A stretch of 45,646 bases of DNA from Clostridia bacterium (lineage in GTDB: Bacteria > Bacillota > Clostridia > TANB77 > CAG-508): positions 1 through 45,646 of the forward strand of contig JAFXVF010000001.1 of the NCBI GenBank assembly GCA_017524665.1. Direction: 5' to 3'. Positions 8,045-17,105 of this stretch are shown piece after piece. Below the pieces are notes generated by a model. It saw only the letters and a list, made by a program, of their open reading frames with translations. It was not told the DNA's origin and made no database searches. The translations under genes and the position numbers were made by a program. Each line of letters opens with the position of its first letter. Position 1 is the stretch's first letter.

Positions 8045-8587
8045 ATGAAATGCGAAAATTGTGGAAATAATGAAGCAAATGTAAGATATACACAAATTGT
8101 AAATGGTGCAAAAAAGGAGATGCACTTATGTGAAGAATGTGCAAGAGAACTTGGCATTACAAATATGAACTTTAATTTTGATATGCCATTTGGATTTTCT
8201 AATTTCTTTGGAGAATTCCTAAATGACTATAATGATGGCTTTATGCCAACACTAGCATTGCCAAAGACTATGACATGCGACAATTGCGGATTAACTTTTG
8301 ACGACTTTGTAGAAAACGGAAAATTTGGATGTGCTCATTGCTATGATACATTTGAAAACAGACTAGACCCTATATTTAAAAGACTTCATGGAGGAAACAG
8401 ATATATAGGAAGAAAAGCAAAAAAAGCAAATCCAGAAAATGACGTAGAACATAATGAAGCAAAAGAAGAAAATAAGGAAGAAAGCAAATTAGAGGCATTA
8501 AAACAAGAATTAAAGAAAAAAATTAAAGAAGAAAAGTACGAAGAAGCAGCTAAGATTCGTGACGAAATAAAAAAATTAGAAAAATAG
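8045..8587 (+). CDS. mcsA: McsA, activator of the protein-arginine kinase
   Basis: 180 aa from ATG 8045 (nine bases after AGGAG; the open frame extends upstream to a TTG at 8036). Seen: two pairs of zinc cysteines, CENCG and CEEC near the N-terminus and CDNCG and CAHC near residues 75-100, then a charged linker and a C-terminal UVR motif (about 145-180). Known: McsA binds McsB and stimulates its kinase activity, and the UVR motif contacts ClpC. It sits between ctsR and mcsB, 11 bases before the latter. Confidence 0.95.
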   Translation: MKCENCGNNEANVRYTQIVNGAKKEMHLCEECARELGITNMNFNFDMPFGFSNFFGEFLNDYNDGFMPTLALPKTMTCDNCGLTFDDFVENGKFGCAHCYDTFENRLDPIFKRLHGGNRYIGRKAKKANPENDVEHNEAKEENKEESKLEALKQELKKKIKEEKYEEAAKIRDEIKKLEK

Positions 8588-8598
8588 GAGGTAATGCT

Positions 8599-9612
8599 AT
8601 GAACTGGTATTTACAAAGTGGAAAAGAATCGGATGTTGTTTTTAGTACAAGAGTACGTCTTGCAAGAAACCTAAAAGACATGAAATTTGTAGGCCACATG
8701 AACAAAAAAGATGAAGAAGCACTTCTTGAAAAAATGCAATCAATAACACCAAGCTTAGGATATGGACTAAAGTTTCTAAGACTTAAGGACATGGATAATT
8801 TAACAAAATTAAGTCTTGTAGAAAAACACTTAATAAGTCCTGATTTTGCAAAGCATAAAACTGAAACTGGTGCAATAATGATAAATGATGAAGAAAATAT
8901 TTGTATTATGATTAATGAAGAAGATCATATTAGAATACAAGTACTGTCTTCAGGATTAGAGCTAAATCAAACCCTAGCACTTGCACAAGAAATAGATGAA
9001 AAATTAGAAACACTTGTAAATTATGCTTTTTCAGAAAAGTATGGATTTTTAACAGCATGCCCTACTAATGTAGGTACAGGTATGAGAATATCTGTTATGG
9101 TACATTTACCAGCTCTTACTGCAACTGGAAACAGCAAAAAAGTACTAGAAGCTGCAAACAACTTTGGAATGAACATTAGAGGAGTTTATGGAGAAGGAAG
9201 CAAGCCTCAAGGTGACTTGTATCAAATATCTAATAAACAATCTCTTGCAGTAACTGAAGATGAAATTGCAAAAAATATAAAAGCTATAACAGATAAAATT
9301 GCTGAACAAGAAAGACTAGCAAGGAAGTTCTTAGGAAAAGACAGAACAGAACTTTCAGATAGAGTTTATAGAGCATTTGGAGAATTAAGATATGCTATGA
9401 AGATTTCTTCAGATGAAGCGAAAGAATTGATTTCAACTGTAAAACTAGGAACAGACATGGGGATAATAACAGAGCTAAATGACCTAAAAGTAAATGAACT
9501 AATATTGTATACAAAACCTGCTAATTTACAAAAAAGAGTTGGAAAGAGCTTAGAAGAATATGAAAGAGATATTAAGAGAGCAGAGGTAATTAAAGAAATT
9601 ATAAATGAATAG
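8599..9612 (+). CDS. mcsB: Protein-arginine kinase McsB
   Basis: 337 aa, phosphagen-kinase fold. Seen: the STRVRLARNL motif near residue 20 (nucleotide-binding arginines), the active-site region TACPTNVGTGMR (about 155-166) holding the catalytic-loop cysteine, and RGVYGEGS. Known: it phosphorylates arginines on CtsR and on damaged proteins, marking them for ClpCP. The ATG at 8599 follows AGGAGG. Its stop TAG (9610-9612) overlaps the ribosome site of clpC, so translation is coupled. Confidence 0.96.
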   Translation: MNWYLQSGKESDVVFSTRVRLARNLKDMKFVGHMNKKDEEALLEKMQSITPSLGYGLKFLRLKDMDNLTKLSLVEKHLISPDFAKHKTETGAIMINDEENICIMINEEDHIRIQVLSSGLELNQTLALAQEIDEKLETLVNYAFSEKYGFLTACPTNVGTGMRISVMVHLPALTATGNSKKVLEAANNFGMNIRGVYGEGSKPQGDLYQISNKQSLAVTEDEIAKNIKAITDKIAEQERLARKFLGKDRTELSDRVYRAFGELRYAMKISSDEAKELISTVKLGTDMGIITELNDLKVNELILYTKPANLQKRVGKSLEEYERDIKRAEVIKEIINE

Positions 9613-9624
9613 GAGATGATTAGT

Positions 9625-12069
9625 ATGACATATAAATTTACTAAAAGTGCTGAAACTGCTATAGAAACAGCAAATGACATTGCAATAGAACTTGGGCATA
9701 ACTATGTTGGAACAGAGCATTTGCTATATGGACTTGTAAAAGAAGGTACTGGAGTTGCAAGCAAAGTACTTGAAAACCAAGACGTAAATTCAGAAAAAGT
9801 ACTAGAAAAAATTGAAGAGCTTGTGGGCCGTGGAGATGAAGAATCAAAGACAATTGGACTTACTCCAAGAACAAAAAGGGTAGTTGAAAATGCATATCGT
9901 GAGGCTAAAAGAGCAGGTTCTGATTTCATTGGTACAGAGCATCTTCTTATTGGAATTATGAGAGAAGGCGACAGTGTTGCAGTAAGAATATTACTTGACT
10001 TAAACGTAAATCCACAGAAACTATATAATGAAATTGTTAAAGTTTTAAATGAGTATGATGAATCAGAACAAAGTGGCGGAAGCGGTTCAACAAAGGGAAA
10101 CGGAAGCTATAATTCAACACCTACTTTAAATCAATTTGGAAATGACTTAACAAAAGCAGCAACAGAGGGTAAACTTGACCCAGTAATAGGAAGAAAAACA
10201 GAAACAGATAGACTTATACAAATATTATCAAGGAGAACAAAAAACAATCCATGCTTAATTGGTGAACCAGGTGTCGGTAAAACAGCGGTTGTAGAAGGAT
10301 TAGCAGAAAAAATAGTTGCAGGAGATGTGCCTGAAATATTGAAAAATAAAAGAGTTGTAACCATTGATATAACATCAATGGTAGCAGGTGCAAAATATCG
10401 TGGAGACTTTGAAGAAAGAATTAAAAAGTGCTTAAATGAAGTAAAAAAAGCAGGAGATGTAATCTTGTTTATTGATGAAATCCACGTAATAGTTGGAGCT
10501 GGTGCAGCAGAAGGAGCAATAGATGCAGCTAATATTTTAAAACCACTTCTAGCAAGAGGAGAAATACAAGTTATAGGTGCTACTACACTAAATGAATATA
10601 GAAAATATATTGAAAAAGATAGTGCACTGGAAAGAAGATTCCAACCAATTACTGTTAATGAACCTAGTGTTGAAGATACAATACAAATTTTAAAAGGCTT
10701 AAGAGACAAGTACGAAGCACATCACAATGTAAAAATAACAGATGAAGCAATAAAGGCAGCAGCAGAATTATCTAGCAGGTACATTAATGATAGATTTTTA
10801 CCAGATAAGGCCATAGACTTAATAGATGAAGCATCATCAAGAGTAAGATTAAAGGCATATACACAACCAGATTCAATTAGAAAAATAGAAGAAGAGTTAA
10901 AAACTACTGCAAAAGAAAAAGAAGATGCAATAAAAGTGCAAGACTTTGAGAAGGCTGCAACACTACGTGATTCAGAACATGCATTAAAAGAAAAACTTGA
11001 AAAAGAAAGCAAAAAATGGAATGATAAAAACTCAAAAGAAGTAAGAAACATTTCAGAAGAAGACATTGCAGAAGTTATTTCAAGTTGGACAGGAATACCA
11101 GTAAACAAAATAAATCAAACAGAAAATGAAAAATTAAAGAACCTTGAAAAAGCGCTACATGAAAGAGTTATAGGCCAAAACGAAGCAGTAGAGGCTGTAG
11201 CAAAAGCTATAAAAAGAGGCAGAGTTGGACTAAAAGATCCCAAAAGACCAATTGGTTCATTCTTCTTCTTAGGACCTACTGGTGTTGGCAAAACAGAGCT
11301 TTCAAAAGCACTTGCCGAGAGCTTATTTGGAGATGAAAATGCATTAATAAGGGTAGATATGTCTGAATATATGGAGTCACATTCAGTATCAAAATTAATA
11401 GGTTCGCCTCCAGGATATGTAGGATTTGATGAAGGCGGACAACTAACAGAAAAAATACGTAGGAAACCATATTCAGTAATATTATTTGATGAGGTAGAAA
11501 AAGCACATCCAGATGTTATGAATATGTTACTTCAAATATTAGAAGACGGAAGACTTACAGACTCACAAGGTAGAACAGTAAACTTTAAAAATACAGTTAT
11601 AATTATGACATCAAACGTAGGCGCAAGACTAATTACAGAAAAGAAATCTTTAGGATTTAATGCAGAAGAAAGTGCTAAAGGTGATAAAGAATATGAAGAA
11701 ACTAAAAAAGAAGTTTTAGCAGAATTGAAAAAGACATTTAGGCCAGAGTTCATAAACCGTATTGATGAAATAATCGTATTCCATAAGCTTACAGAAAACG
11801 AAATAGACAAAATTGTTGACATCATGATTAAAGAAGTAAAAACAAGACTAGAGCTACAAGAGATTAATCTTCAAGTTGATAAATCCGCAAAAGAGTTAAT
11901 AAAAAAGCAAGGTACAGATACAACTTATGGAGCAAGACCTCTAAGACGTGCTATACAAAGCATGTTAGAAGACACATTAGCAGAAGAAATACTAAGTGGC
12001 AATATTGCAAAGGGAAGCAAGATAAAGGCTGTGGCAGATGGAGAAAAAATAAAAATTGTAAATGAATAA
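9625..12069 (+). CDS. clpC: ATP-dependent Clp protease ATP-binding subunit ClpC
   Basis: 814 aa from ATG 9625, nine bases after AGGAG (9611-9615); the in-frame ATG at 9616 directly abuts the ribosome site. Domains: duplicated Clp_N repeat (1-145), AAA+ 1 with Walker A GEPGVGKT and Walker B LFIDEIH, a UVR motif in the middle domain (about 415-450, DFEKAATLRDSE), and AAA+ 2 with GPTGVGKT and ILFDEVEK. Known: a hexameric unfoldase that feeds ClpP and degrades arginine-phosphorylated proteins. It is the last gene of the CtsR operon and is followed by a strong terminator. Confidence 0.97.
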   Translation: MTYKFTKSAETAIETANDIAIELGHNYVGTEHLLYGLVKEGTGVASKVLENQDVNSEKVLEKIEELVGRGDEESKTIGLTPRTKRVVENAYREAKRAGSDFIGTEHLLIGIMREGDSVAVRILLDLNVNPQKLYNEIVKVLNEYDESEQSGGSGSTKGNGSYNSTPTLNQFGNDLTKAATEGKLDPVIGRKTETDRLIQILSRRTKNNPCLIGEPGVGKTAVVEGLAEKIVAGDVPEILKNKRVVTIDITSMVAGAKYRGDFEERIKKCLNEVKKAGDVILFIDEIHVIVGAGAAEGAIDAANILKPLLARGEIQVIGATTLNEYRKYIEKDSALERRFQPITVNEPSVEDTIQILKGLRDKYEAHHNVKITDEAIKAAAELSSRYINDRFLPDKAIDLIDEASSRVRLKAYTQPDSIRKIEEELKTTAKEKEDAIKVQDFEKAATLRDSEHALKEKLEKESKKWNDKNSKEVRNISEEDIAEVISSWTGIPVNKINQTENEKLKNLEKALHERVIGQNEAVEAVAKAIKRGRVGLKDPKRPIGSFFFLGPTGVGKTELSKALAESLFGDENALIRVDMSEYMESHSVSKLIGSPPGYVGFDEGGQLTEKIRRKPYSVILFDEVEKAHPDVMNMLLQILEDGRLTDSQGRTVNFKNTVIIMTSNVGARLITEKKSLGFNAEESAKGDKEYEETKKEVLAELKKTFRPEFINRIDEIIVFHKLTENEIDKIVDIMIKEVKTRLELQEINLQVDKSAKELIKKQGTDTTYGARPLRRAIQSMLEDTLAEEILSGNIAKGSKIKAVADGEKIKIVNE

Positions 12070-12074
12070 TGCCA

Positions 12075-12116
12075 TAAAAAAGGCAAACTTGATTTGTTTC
12101 AGGTTTGCCTTTTTTA
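12075..12116 (+). terminator. Intrinsic terminator of the ctsR-clpC operon
   Basis: AAAAAAGGCAAAC (12075-12087) pairs with GTTTGCCTTTTT (12103-12115) and runs into T residues. Confidence 0.88.
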
Positions 12117-12133
12117 GTTTTTACATAAGAGCA

Positions 12134-12162
12134 TTGACTTAAAAAAAATAAAGCTATATAAT
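12134..12162 (+). promoter_or_regulatory. Promoter of the polysaccharide deacetylase gene
   Basis: TTGACT (12134-12139), a 17-base spacer and a perfect TATAAT (12157-12162), 38 bases before the start codon. Confidence 0.75.
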
Positions 12163-12199
12163 GTCGAAGTAAGTCGAAAACTAGAAAAGAGGCAGGGAA

Positions 12200-13681
12200 A
12201 TGAAATATATTATAATATTTGGAATAATGTTTATTTCAAGCATTATATTATTTTTTACATTAAGAGAATTTAAGAAATCACGTATTGCAATAATTGCATC
12301 CATCTGGGTTTTGGTTTTAGCATTTATAGGAGGCAAGTACTTTTTCGAAAAACCAATAATTAACTTAGTAGGGCATGAAAAGGAAACGATTAGAGTACTA
12401 AACCCATATACTGAAGAAGGAGCAAATGCACAATACCATTTTCAGGATGTAACAGAGGATATAGAAAAAACTGGAGAAGTAGATACGGCAACACTTGGAA
12501 CATATGAGATAGAATACTCAATAACAAAAGATAAAAAAACAGCAAAAGTAAAAAGGGTAGTTGAAGTAATTGATGATGTTGAGCCGGTGATTACACTTAA
12601 AGGTGAAGAAAATGTAATTGCTAGTAGTATGGAATTATATGTTGAACCTGGATATGATGTATCAGATAATTTCGATAAAACAATAAATGAAAAGGTTACA
12701 GAAGAGTTAGTAGAATTAGGAAATAACATTTACCAAAAAGTGTATACAGCTACAGATGATTCCGGAAATAAAGCTTCAGTGACAAGAAAAATCGAAATTA
12801 AAGATATTGTTCCACCTATTGTTTCTTTATATGGAACAGGAGTCGAAAATGTATACCAAGATGGAACCTATAATGATTCTTGGGCTTATGCAAATGATGA
12901 TTTAGATGGAGATGTAAGTGATACAATAACAGTAAGCGGAAGTGTTGACACAAGCAAACCTGGCATGTACAAAATTACATATTATGCAAAAGACAAAAGC
13001 GGTAATACAGGAAGTGCAGAAAGAACAGTTCAAGTAATAGATAAGGAACAAGCTGGTACTGTATACCTTACTTTTGATGATGGACCAAGTACAACAATAA
13101 CACCACATATATTAGACATATTAAAAGAAGAAAATGTTAAAGCTACATTCTTTATATTAAATTACAGCGATAGCACAGAATACCTAGTAAAAAGAATTGT
13201 AAATGAAGGCCATACAATAGCAATACATGGATATTCACATGATTATTATACAATTTACAAATCAGAAGAAACCTACATGCAAAACTTAAGTCAATTACGC
13301 GAGAAAATAAAAGCATCAACAGGAGTTGACACAACAATAACAAGATTTCCAGGAGGAAGTTCAAATGAAGTAAGTAGCTATAATCCGGGAATAATGACAA
13401 GATTGGTAAAAAGAGTTATTGATGAGGGATACAGATATTATGACTGGAATGTTAGCTCAGGTGATGCAGGTGGAGCATCTTCATCAGAAGCGGTATACCA
13501 AAATGTTACCAGTGCACTAAAACACAATCGTAGTAATGTCGTACTAATGCATGATTTCTCAGGTAATACAAAGACATTAAATGCATTAAAAGATATAATT
13601 CATTATTGTAAAAACAATGGATTTGTTATAGACAAAATAACAACAGATACACCTATGATTACACATAGAGTTGCAAACTAG
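12200..13681 (+). CDS. Membrane-anchored polysaccharide deacetylase with Ig-like repeats
   Basis: 493 aa. Seen: two N-terminal hydrophobic segments (about 3-18 and 28-48), two to three bacterial Ig-like (DUF5011-type) repeats (about 55-280, each ending in a TYEIEY- or YKITYYAKD-like strand), then a NodB domain (about 290-485) with TFDDGP, the metal ligands HGYSHD, RFPGG and a terminal VLMHD. Known: NodB-fold carbohydrate esterases remove acetyl groups from peptidoglycan or other cell-surface N-acetyl sugars. The Ig-like repeats probably hold the catalytic domain outside the membrane. The gene has its own promoter; substrate not determinable from sequence. Confidence 0.9.
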   Translation: MKYIIIFGIMFISSIILFFTLREFKKSRIAIIASIWVLVLAFIGGKYFFEKPIINLVGHEKETIRVLNPYTEEGANAQYHFQDVTEDIEKTGEVDTATLGTYEIEYSITKDKKTAKVKRVVEVIDDVEPVITLKGEENVIASSMELYVEPGYDVSDNFDKTINEKVTEELVELGNNIYQKVYTATDDSGNKASVTRKIEIKDIVPPIVSLYGTGVENVYQDGTYNDSWAYANDDLDGDVSDTITVSGSVDTSKPGMYKITYYAKDKSGNTGSAERTVQVIDKEQAGTVYLTFDDGPSTTITPHILDILKEENVKATFFILNYSDSTEYLVKRIVNEGHTIAIHGYSHDYYTIYKSEETYMQNLSQLREKIKASTGVDTTITRFPGGSSNEVSSYNPGIMTRLVKRVIDEGYRYYDWNVSSGDAGGASSSEAVYQNVTSALKHNRSNVVLMHDFSGNTKTLNALKDIIHYCKNNGFVIDKITTDTPMITHRVAN

Positions 13682-13736
13682 ATAAACTTATGCTATAATT
13701 TACAATATAGAGAAAATGTACCAAAGAAGGGATATT

Positions 13737-14069
13737 ATGGGATTTTTAATTATAATTTACATTTTAATATTTGCAATTTTTTTCTTAGTTGCAGTAGCAG
13801 TTGCACAGATAAAACTTGCAGGAATGAATGTTAAAGACTTCTGGAGCTTTGTAGAAGCCAACCAAGTTTTAGATAAATTGTATTTATTTGCAAAAAAATA
13901 CCAAACTCTTGATGTAAAGGAACAGTTAATTTTCTTAAAAGAGGCCGAGCGAGTATTTGATGCGTTTGACAAAGTACCAAGTATCCTCTGGGAAGAAGAA
14001 TATCAAAAATATATGGAAGTGTTAAATACATATAAAGATATAAAAATGCTAAGATGGGCAAATAATTAA
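13737..14069 (+). CDS. Small membrane-anchored protein, unknown
   Basis: 110 aa from ATG 13737, behind AAGGGA; the ATG at 13716 opens the same frame but has no ribosome site. Seen: one strong N-terminal transmembrane helix (about 4-26), followed by a soluble, charged, mostly helical region with two aromatic-rich parts (FWSFVEANQVLDKLY and ILWEEEYQKYMEVL). An extended minus 10, TGCTATAAT, lies at 13691-13699, so it probably has its own promoter. No family recognised; a terminator follows. Confidence 0.7.
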   Translation: MGFLIIIYILIFAIFFLVAVAVAQIKLAGMNVKDFWSFVEANQVLDKLYLFAKKYQTLDVKEQLIFLKEAERVFDAFDKVPSILWEEEYQKYMEVLNTYKDIKMLRWANN

Positions 14070-14090
14070 TAAAAAAATAATGTCAAATTG

Positions 14091-14115
14091 ACGGGGAATT
14101 TTACCCCGTTTTTTT
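14091..14115 (+). terminator. Intrinsic terminator
   Basis: ACGGGG (14091-14096) pairs with CCCCGT, followed by seven T residues, between the small membrane protein and the cysteine desulfurase gene. Confidence 0.88.
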
Positions 14116-14168
14116 GATGCCTCTTTTTTAATTATTTGCATATAATAAAATAAAAGGGGCGAATTAAT

Positions 14169-15318
14169 TTGAATAAAACAATATATTTTGACCATGCTGC
14201 TACAACGAAGGTAAAAGATGAGGTTTTAAAAACGATGATACCATATTTTTCACTAAACTATGGCAATGCATCAACATTATATAAAATTGGAAGAACATCA
14301 AAAATGGCAATAGAAAAATCAAGAGCGCAAGTTGCAAGAGCAATTGGAGCAAAGCCATATGAAATATATTTTACAAGTTGCGGTAGCGAAAGCGACAACC
14401 TAGCAATTAAGGGAATCGTAAAAGGAAACAAAGAAAAAGGAAACCATATAATTACTACAAAGATAGAACATCCAGCAGTACTAAACACGTGTAAAGCATT
14501 AGAAAAAGAAGGAATAGAAGTAACTTATTTAAATGTAGATAAATATGGATTGATTTCAATAGAAGAACTTATTTCTTCAATAAAACCAACAACTATTCTT
14601 ATAACCATTATGTATGCAAATAATGAAATAGGAACAATTCAACCAATAAAAGAAATAGGGAATATTGCAAAAAAAAATAATATATTCTTTCACACAGATG
14701 CAGTCCAAGCAGTTGGTAATTTAAAAATAGACGTGAATAAATCAAATATCGATTTGTTATCAATGTCTGGACATAAATTCTATGGCCCTAAAGGGGTAGG
14801 AGCACTATACGTAAGAGATGGAATAGACTTTGAAAGAATACAAGATGGAGGCTCACAAGAAAAAGGCAAAAGGGCAGGTACTGAAAATGTTGCAGGCATA
14901 GTTGGGATTGGAAAAGCTATAGAAATAGCATATAAAGACTTAGATAAAAATACTAAAAAATTGTTAGAACTAAGAGAATACTGTATAGAACAAATTCAAA
15001 AGAATTTCCCAGATGTAAAAATAAATGGACATAGAGAAAAAAGACTTCCTCGGGAATTGCAACTTTTCATTTTCAAACTTAAGTTCAGAAGAAATACTTT
15101 TTAAATTAGATGAAAAAGGTATATGTGTTTCAGCTGGTTCAGCATGCAGTTCAGGCTCGTCAAAACCATCACATGTGCTTACTGCAATAGGCTTAACACC
15201 AGAGCTTGCAAATAATTCTTTAAGAGTAACTTTTGGAGAAGAAAACACAAAAGAAGACATAGATTATTTAATAAGGTGCTTAAGTGCAATCAATGTCAAT
15301 GGGGACGGAGATGTTTGA
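14169..15318 (+). CDS. nifS: Cysteine desulfurase (NifS/IscS type), +1 shift at CGG 15051
   Basis: PLP enzyme releasing sulfur from cysteine for Fe-S clusters and tRNA thiolation. Frame 1 runs from TTG 14169 (behind GGGGCG) through YFDHAATTKV, HTDAVQAVG and the PLP lysine in SMSGHKFYGPKG; at codon 295 it meets CGG (15051-15053), after which it reads nonsense and stops. Skipping C15051 restores LPGNCNFSF, then the active-site cysteine region SAGSACSSGS, to the TGA at 15318. Joined as 14169-15050 plus 15052-15318 the protein is 382 aa, the normal length. Both halves are well conserved, so decay is unlikely; a decoding event or a sequence error is required. The only UGA stop in the AT-rich part is the one ending this gene. 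Confidence 0.9.
15051..15053 (+). other. CGG +1 frameshift site 1 (nifS)
   Basis: Zero frame CCT-CGG-GAA; needed frame CCT-(C)-GGG-AAT. The glycine is that of LPGN, conserved in cysteine desulfurases. Confidence 0.85.
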
Positions 15319-15482
15319 CATACAGGAGGATTGGTACTTTGCAGGAGAAGCGTATAGTCACCTTTGACTTTACGTAGGTGATCGACGACCATTATATGTT
15401 TGGCTAAATGGAGAACGAGTACGTTCGTCCGATGTAGTCGACCCAGATGGCGATTATGTAATGCGGACAGATGCAAGAATAA
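15311..15482 (+). other. Unexplained GC-richer segment after nifS
   Basis: By eye this stretch is clearly GC-richer and much richer in CG dinucleotides than its surroundings. Frame from ATG 15311 reads a protein-like sequence (DIQEDWYFAGEAYSHL, then LYVGDRRPLYVWLNGERV and SSDVVDPDGDYVM) but has an in-frame TGA at 15365-15367 and an in-frame CGG at 15464-15466. If the CGG shifts +1, the frame ends at TAA 15480-15482, before the terminator; if not, it reads through the terminator stem. It also contains hairpins (CGTA-T-AGTC with GACT-T-TACG at about 15351-15374, and GAACG-AGTA-CGTTC at about 15412-15425). It may be a small recoded gene, a gene remnant or an RNA. I do not recognise it. Confidence 0.4.
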
Positions 15483-15509
15483 TTTTGTTTAAAACTAAAA
15501 AGAAACAAC

Positions 15510-15542
15510 AAAAAATGGACACCTACAAGGTGTCCATTTTTT
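15510..15542. terminator. Bidirectional intrinsic terminator
   Basis: A perfect 14-bp stem (AAAAAATGGACACC with GGTGTCCATTTTTT, 5-base loop) gives T runs on both strands between the nifS transcript and the minus-strand SPFH gene. Confidence 0.88.
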
Positions 15543-15559
15543 GTTGCATATTTTATTAA

Positions 15560-16462
15560 TTAGTTATTGTCTTTCTTTAAAACTTCTTTTATTGCTCCAA
15601 GGCTTGCTAATGCACCAGTTGCTTCAAATGGAATAAAGACTTTGTTTGCTTCTCCATTTGCTACAGATTCTAATGCTTCTAAAGATTTTAATTGAACTAA
15701 TTTATCATCTGGATTTGCATTTTTGATTGCTTGATATACCATTTCAATTTCTTTAGCTTTAGCTTCTGCTACTTCGCGAATTGCTGTAGCTTCACCGACA
15801 GCTTTACGAATCTGAGCTTCTTTATCAGCTTCTGCATCAAGTATTGCAGCTTCTTTACGACCTTCAGCAATAGTAATAGCTGATTGTCTTTCAGCTTCAG
15901 CTTGAAGAATCATAGCTCTTTTATTACGTTCTGCGTTCATCTGTTTTTCCATGGCATCACGGATGTCTGCTGGAGGATTAATGTCTTTTATTTCAACACG
16001 GTCAATCTTGCATCCCCATTTATCTGTTGCTTCATCAAGTATTACACGTAATTGTGTGTTAATAGCATCACGTGAACTAAATGTTTCGTCTAAGTCCATC
16101 TTACCAACAATATCACGTATTGTTGTGATTGCTAAGTATTCAATACCTTTCTTTAAAGATTGAATTTCGTATACTGCTTTTGCTGGATCTGTAATTTGAT
16201 AGAACACAACAGTATCAATTGTAATTGTAACGTTATCTTTTGTAATAACACCTTGTGGTGGGATATCCATTGTTTGTTGTTTTAAGCTTACTACGCTTCT
16301 AACATGATCAACGAATGGAACAATTGTTGTAAGACCAGCATCTGCTATTTTATGAAATTTTCCAAGTCTTTCAATAACATATACTTCTGCTTGTCTAACA
16401 ACTTTTATTGATTTGAATGCAATTATCAAAACGATAATTAACAAAGCTAATAAAAACCACAT
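15560..16462 (-). CDS. SPFH/Band 7 (stomatin-like) membrane protein
   Basis: 300 aa from ATG 16462 behind AGGAGG. Seen: an N-terminal transmembrane segment (1-17), then a Band 7 domain (about 20-190; VYVIERLGKFHKIADAG at its start), a long Ala/Glu-rich coiled coil (about 185-250; AEAERQSAITIAEG) and a short C-terminal tail. Known: stomatin and QmcA-type SPFH proteins form large membrane rings and organise microdomains. The companion nfeD gene lies directly upstream, the classic NfeD-SPFH pair, so the two probably act together at the membrane. Confidence 0.93.
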   Translation of the reverse strand: MWFLLALLIIVLIIAFKSIKVVRQAEVYVIERLGKFHKIADAGLTTIVPFVDHVRSVVSLKQQTMDIPPQGVITKDNVTITIDTVVFYQITDPAKAVYEIQSLKKGIEYLAITTIRDIVGKMDLDETFSSRDAINTQLRVILDEATDKWGCKIDRVEIKDINPPADIRDAMEKQMNAERNKRAMILQAEAERQSAITIAEGRKEAAILDAEADKEAQIRKAVGEATAIREVAEAKAKEIEMVYQAIKNANPDDKLVQLKSLEALESVANGEANKVFIPFEATGALASLGAIKEVLKKDNN

Positions 16463-16516
16463 AGTTTTTACCTCCTTATATATATTAAAATACTAATAAC
16501 TAATTTTAATACAGAT

Positions 16517-16936
16517 CTAAACTGGCTTAACAACAAGTTTTACGCCGTCTATTTTTAAGACCTCTATTTCTGTGCCTGCATTTATAGGGGCACTATTTTC
16601 TGAAATTGCTGACCATACTTCTTCTGAAACTTTTACTTGGCCTATGTTTTCCCCAATATCTTTTATTACTTTTCCTTTTTTGCCAATTAAACTGTACGAG
16701 TTTGTAGGAATTGTATCTTCTTTACTAATGTACTTGCTAACAAGTGGTTTAGTAAGAAAAATTAATGCAATAGAAGAAAATACAAATACAGCAAACTGGA
16801 TTAATATATTGTCTGTTACTAGGCTTACTAACATTGCAAGAATTGCTCCGACTCCTAACCAAAAGATTAAGAATCCTACAGTAATTATTTCAGCTATAAA
16901 GAATACGCCAGCAGCAATTAACCAAATTAACCACAT
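16517..16936 (-). CDS. NfeD-like membrane protein
   Basis: 139 aa, short NfeD form without the protease domain. Seen: transmembrane helices at about 3-22, 25-42 and 45-62, then a soluble C-terminal OB-fold (about 75-139; LIGKKGKVIKDIGENIGQVKV). Known: short NfeD proteins are encoded next to SPFH proteins and bind them. The ATG at 16936 follows AGGAG at nine bases; another ATG six bases upstream is out of frame. A TATAAT near 16970 on the minus strand is a likely minus 10. First gene of the nfeD-SPFH operon, divergent from the GH18 gene. Confidence 0.88.
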   Translation of the reverse strand: MWLIWLIAAGVFFIAEIITVGFLIFWLGVGAILAMLVSLVTDNILIQFAVFVFSSIALIFLTKPLVSKYISKEDTIPTNSYSLIGKKGKVIKDIGENIGQVKVSEEVWSAISENSAPINAGTEIEVLKIDGVKLVVKPV

Positions 16937-17105
16937 ATCATTTTTCTCCTTTCAAAACACATATCAATTATACAACAAAAAGCCCGAAATTAAAAGACTT
17001 TTTTAAAAAAATCAAACAAATTTTGAAATATTTTGTAAAAACATTCACGAAAATAATATTTTATGATATATTATTTATGCAAAGCAAAAATAATTGGAGG
17101 AAGAA

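Noticed and set aside
15311..15385. A prfB-type frameshift (CTT TGA C) at 15362-15368
   Set aside because: The sequence CTT-TGA-C is present, but there is no upstream internal SD and the +1 frame hits TAG after three codons.
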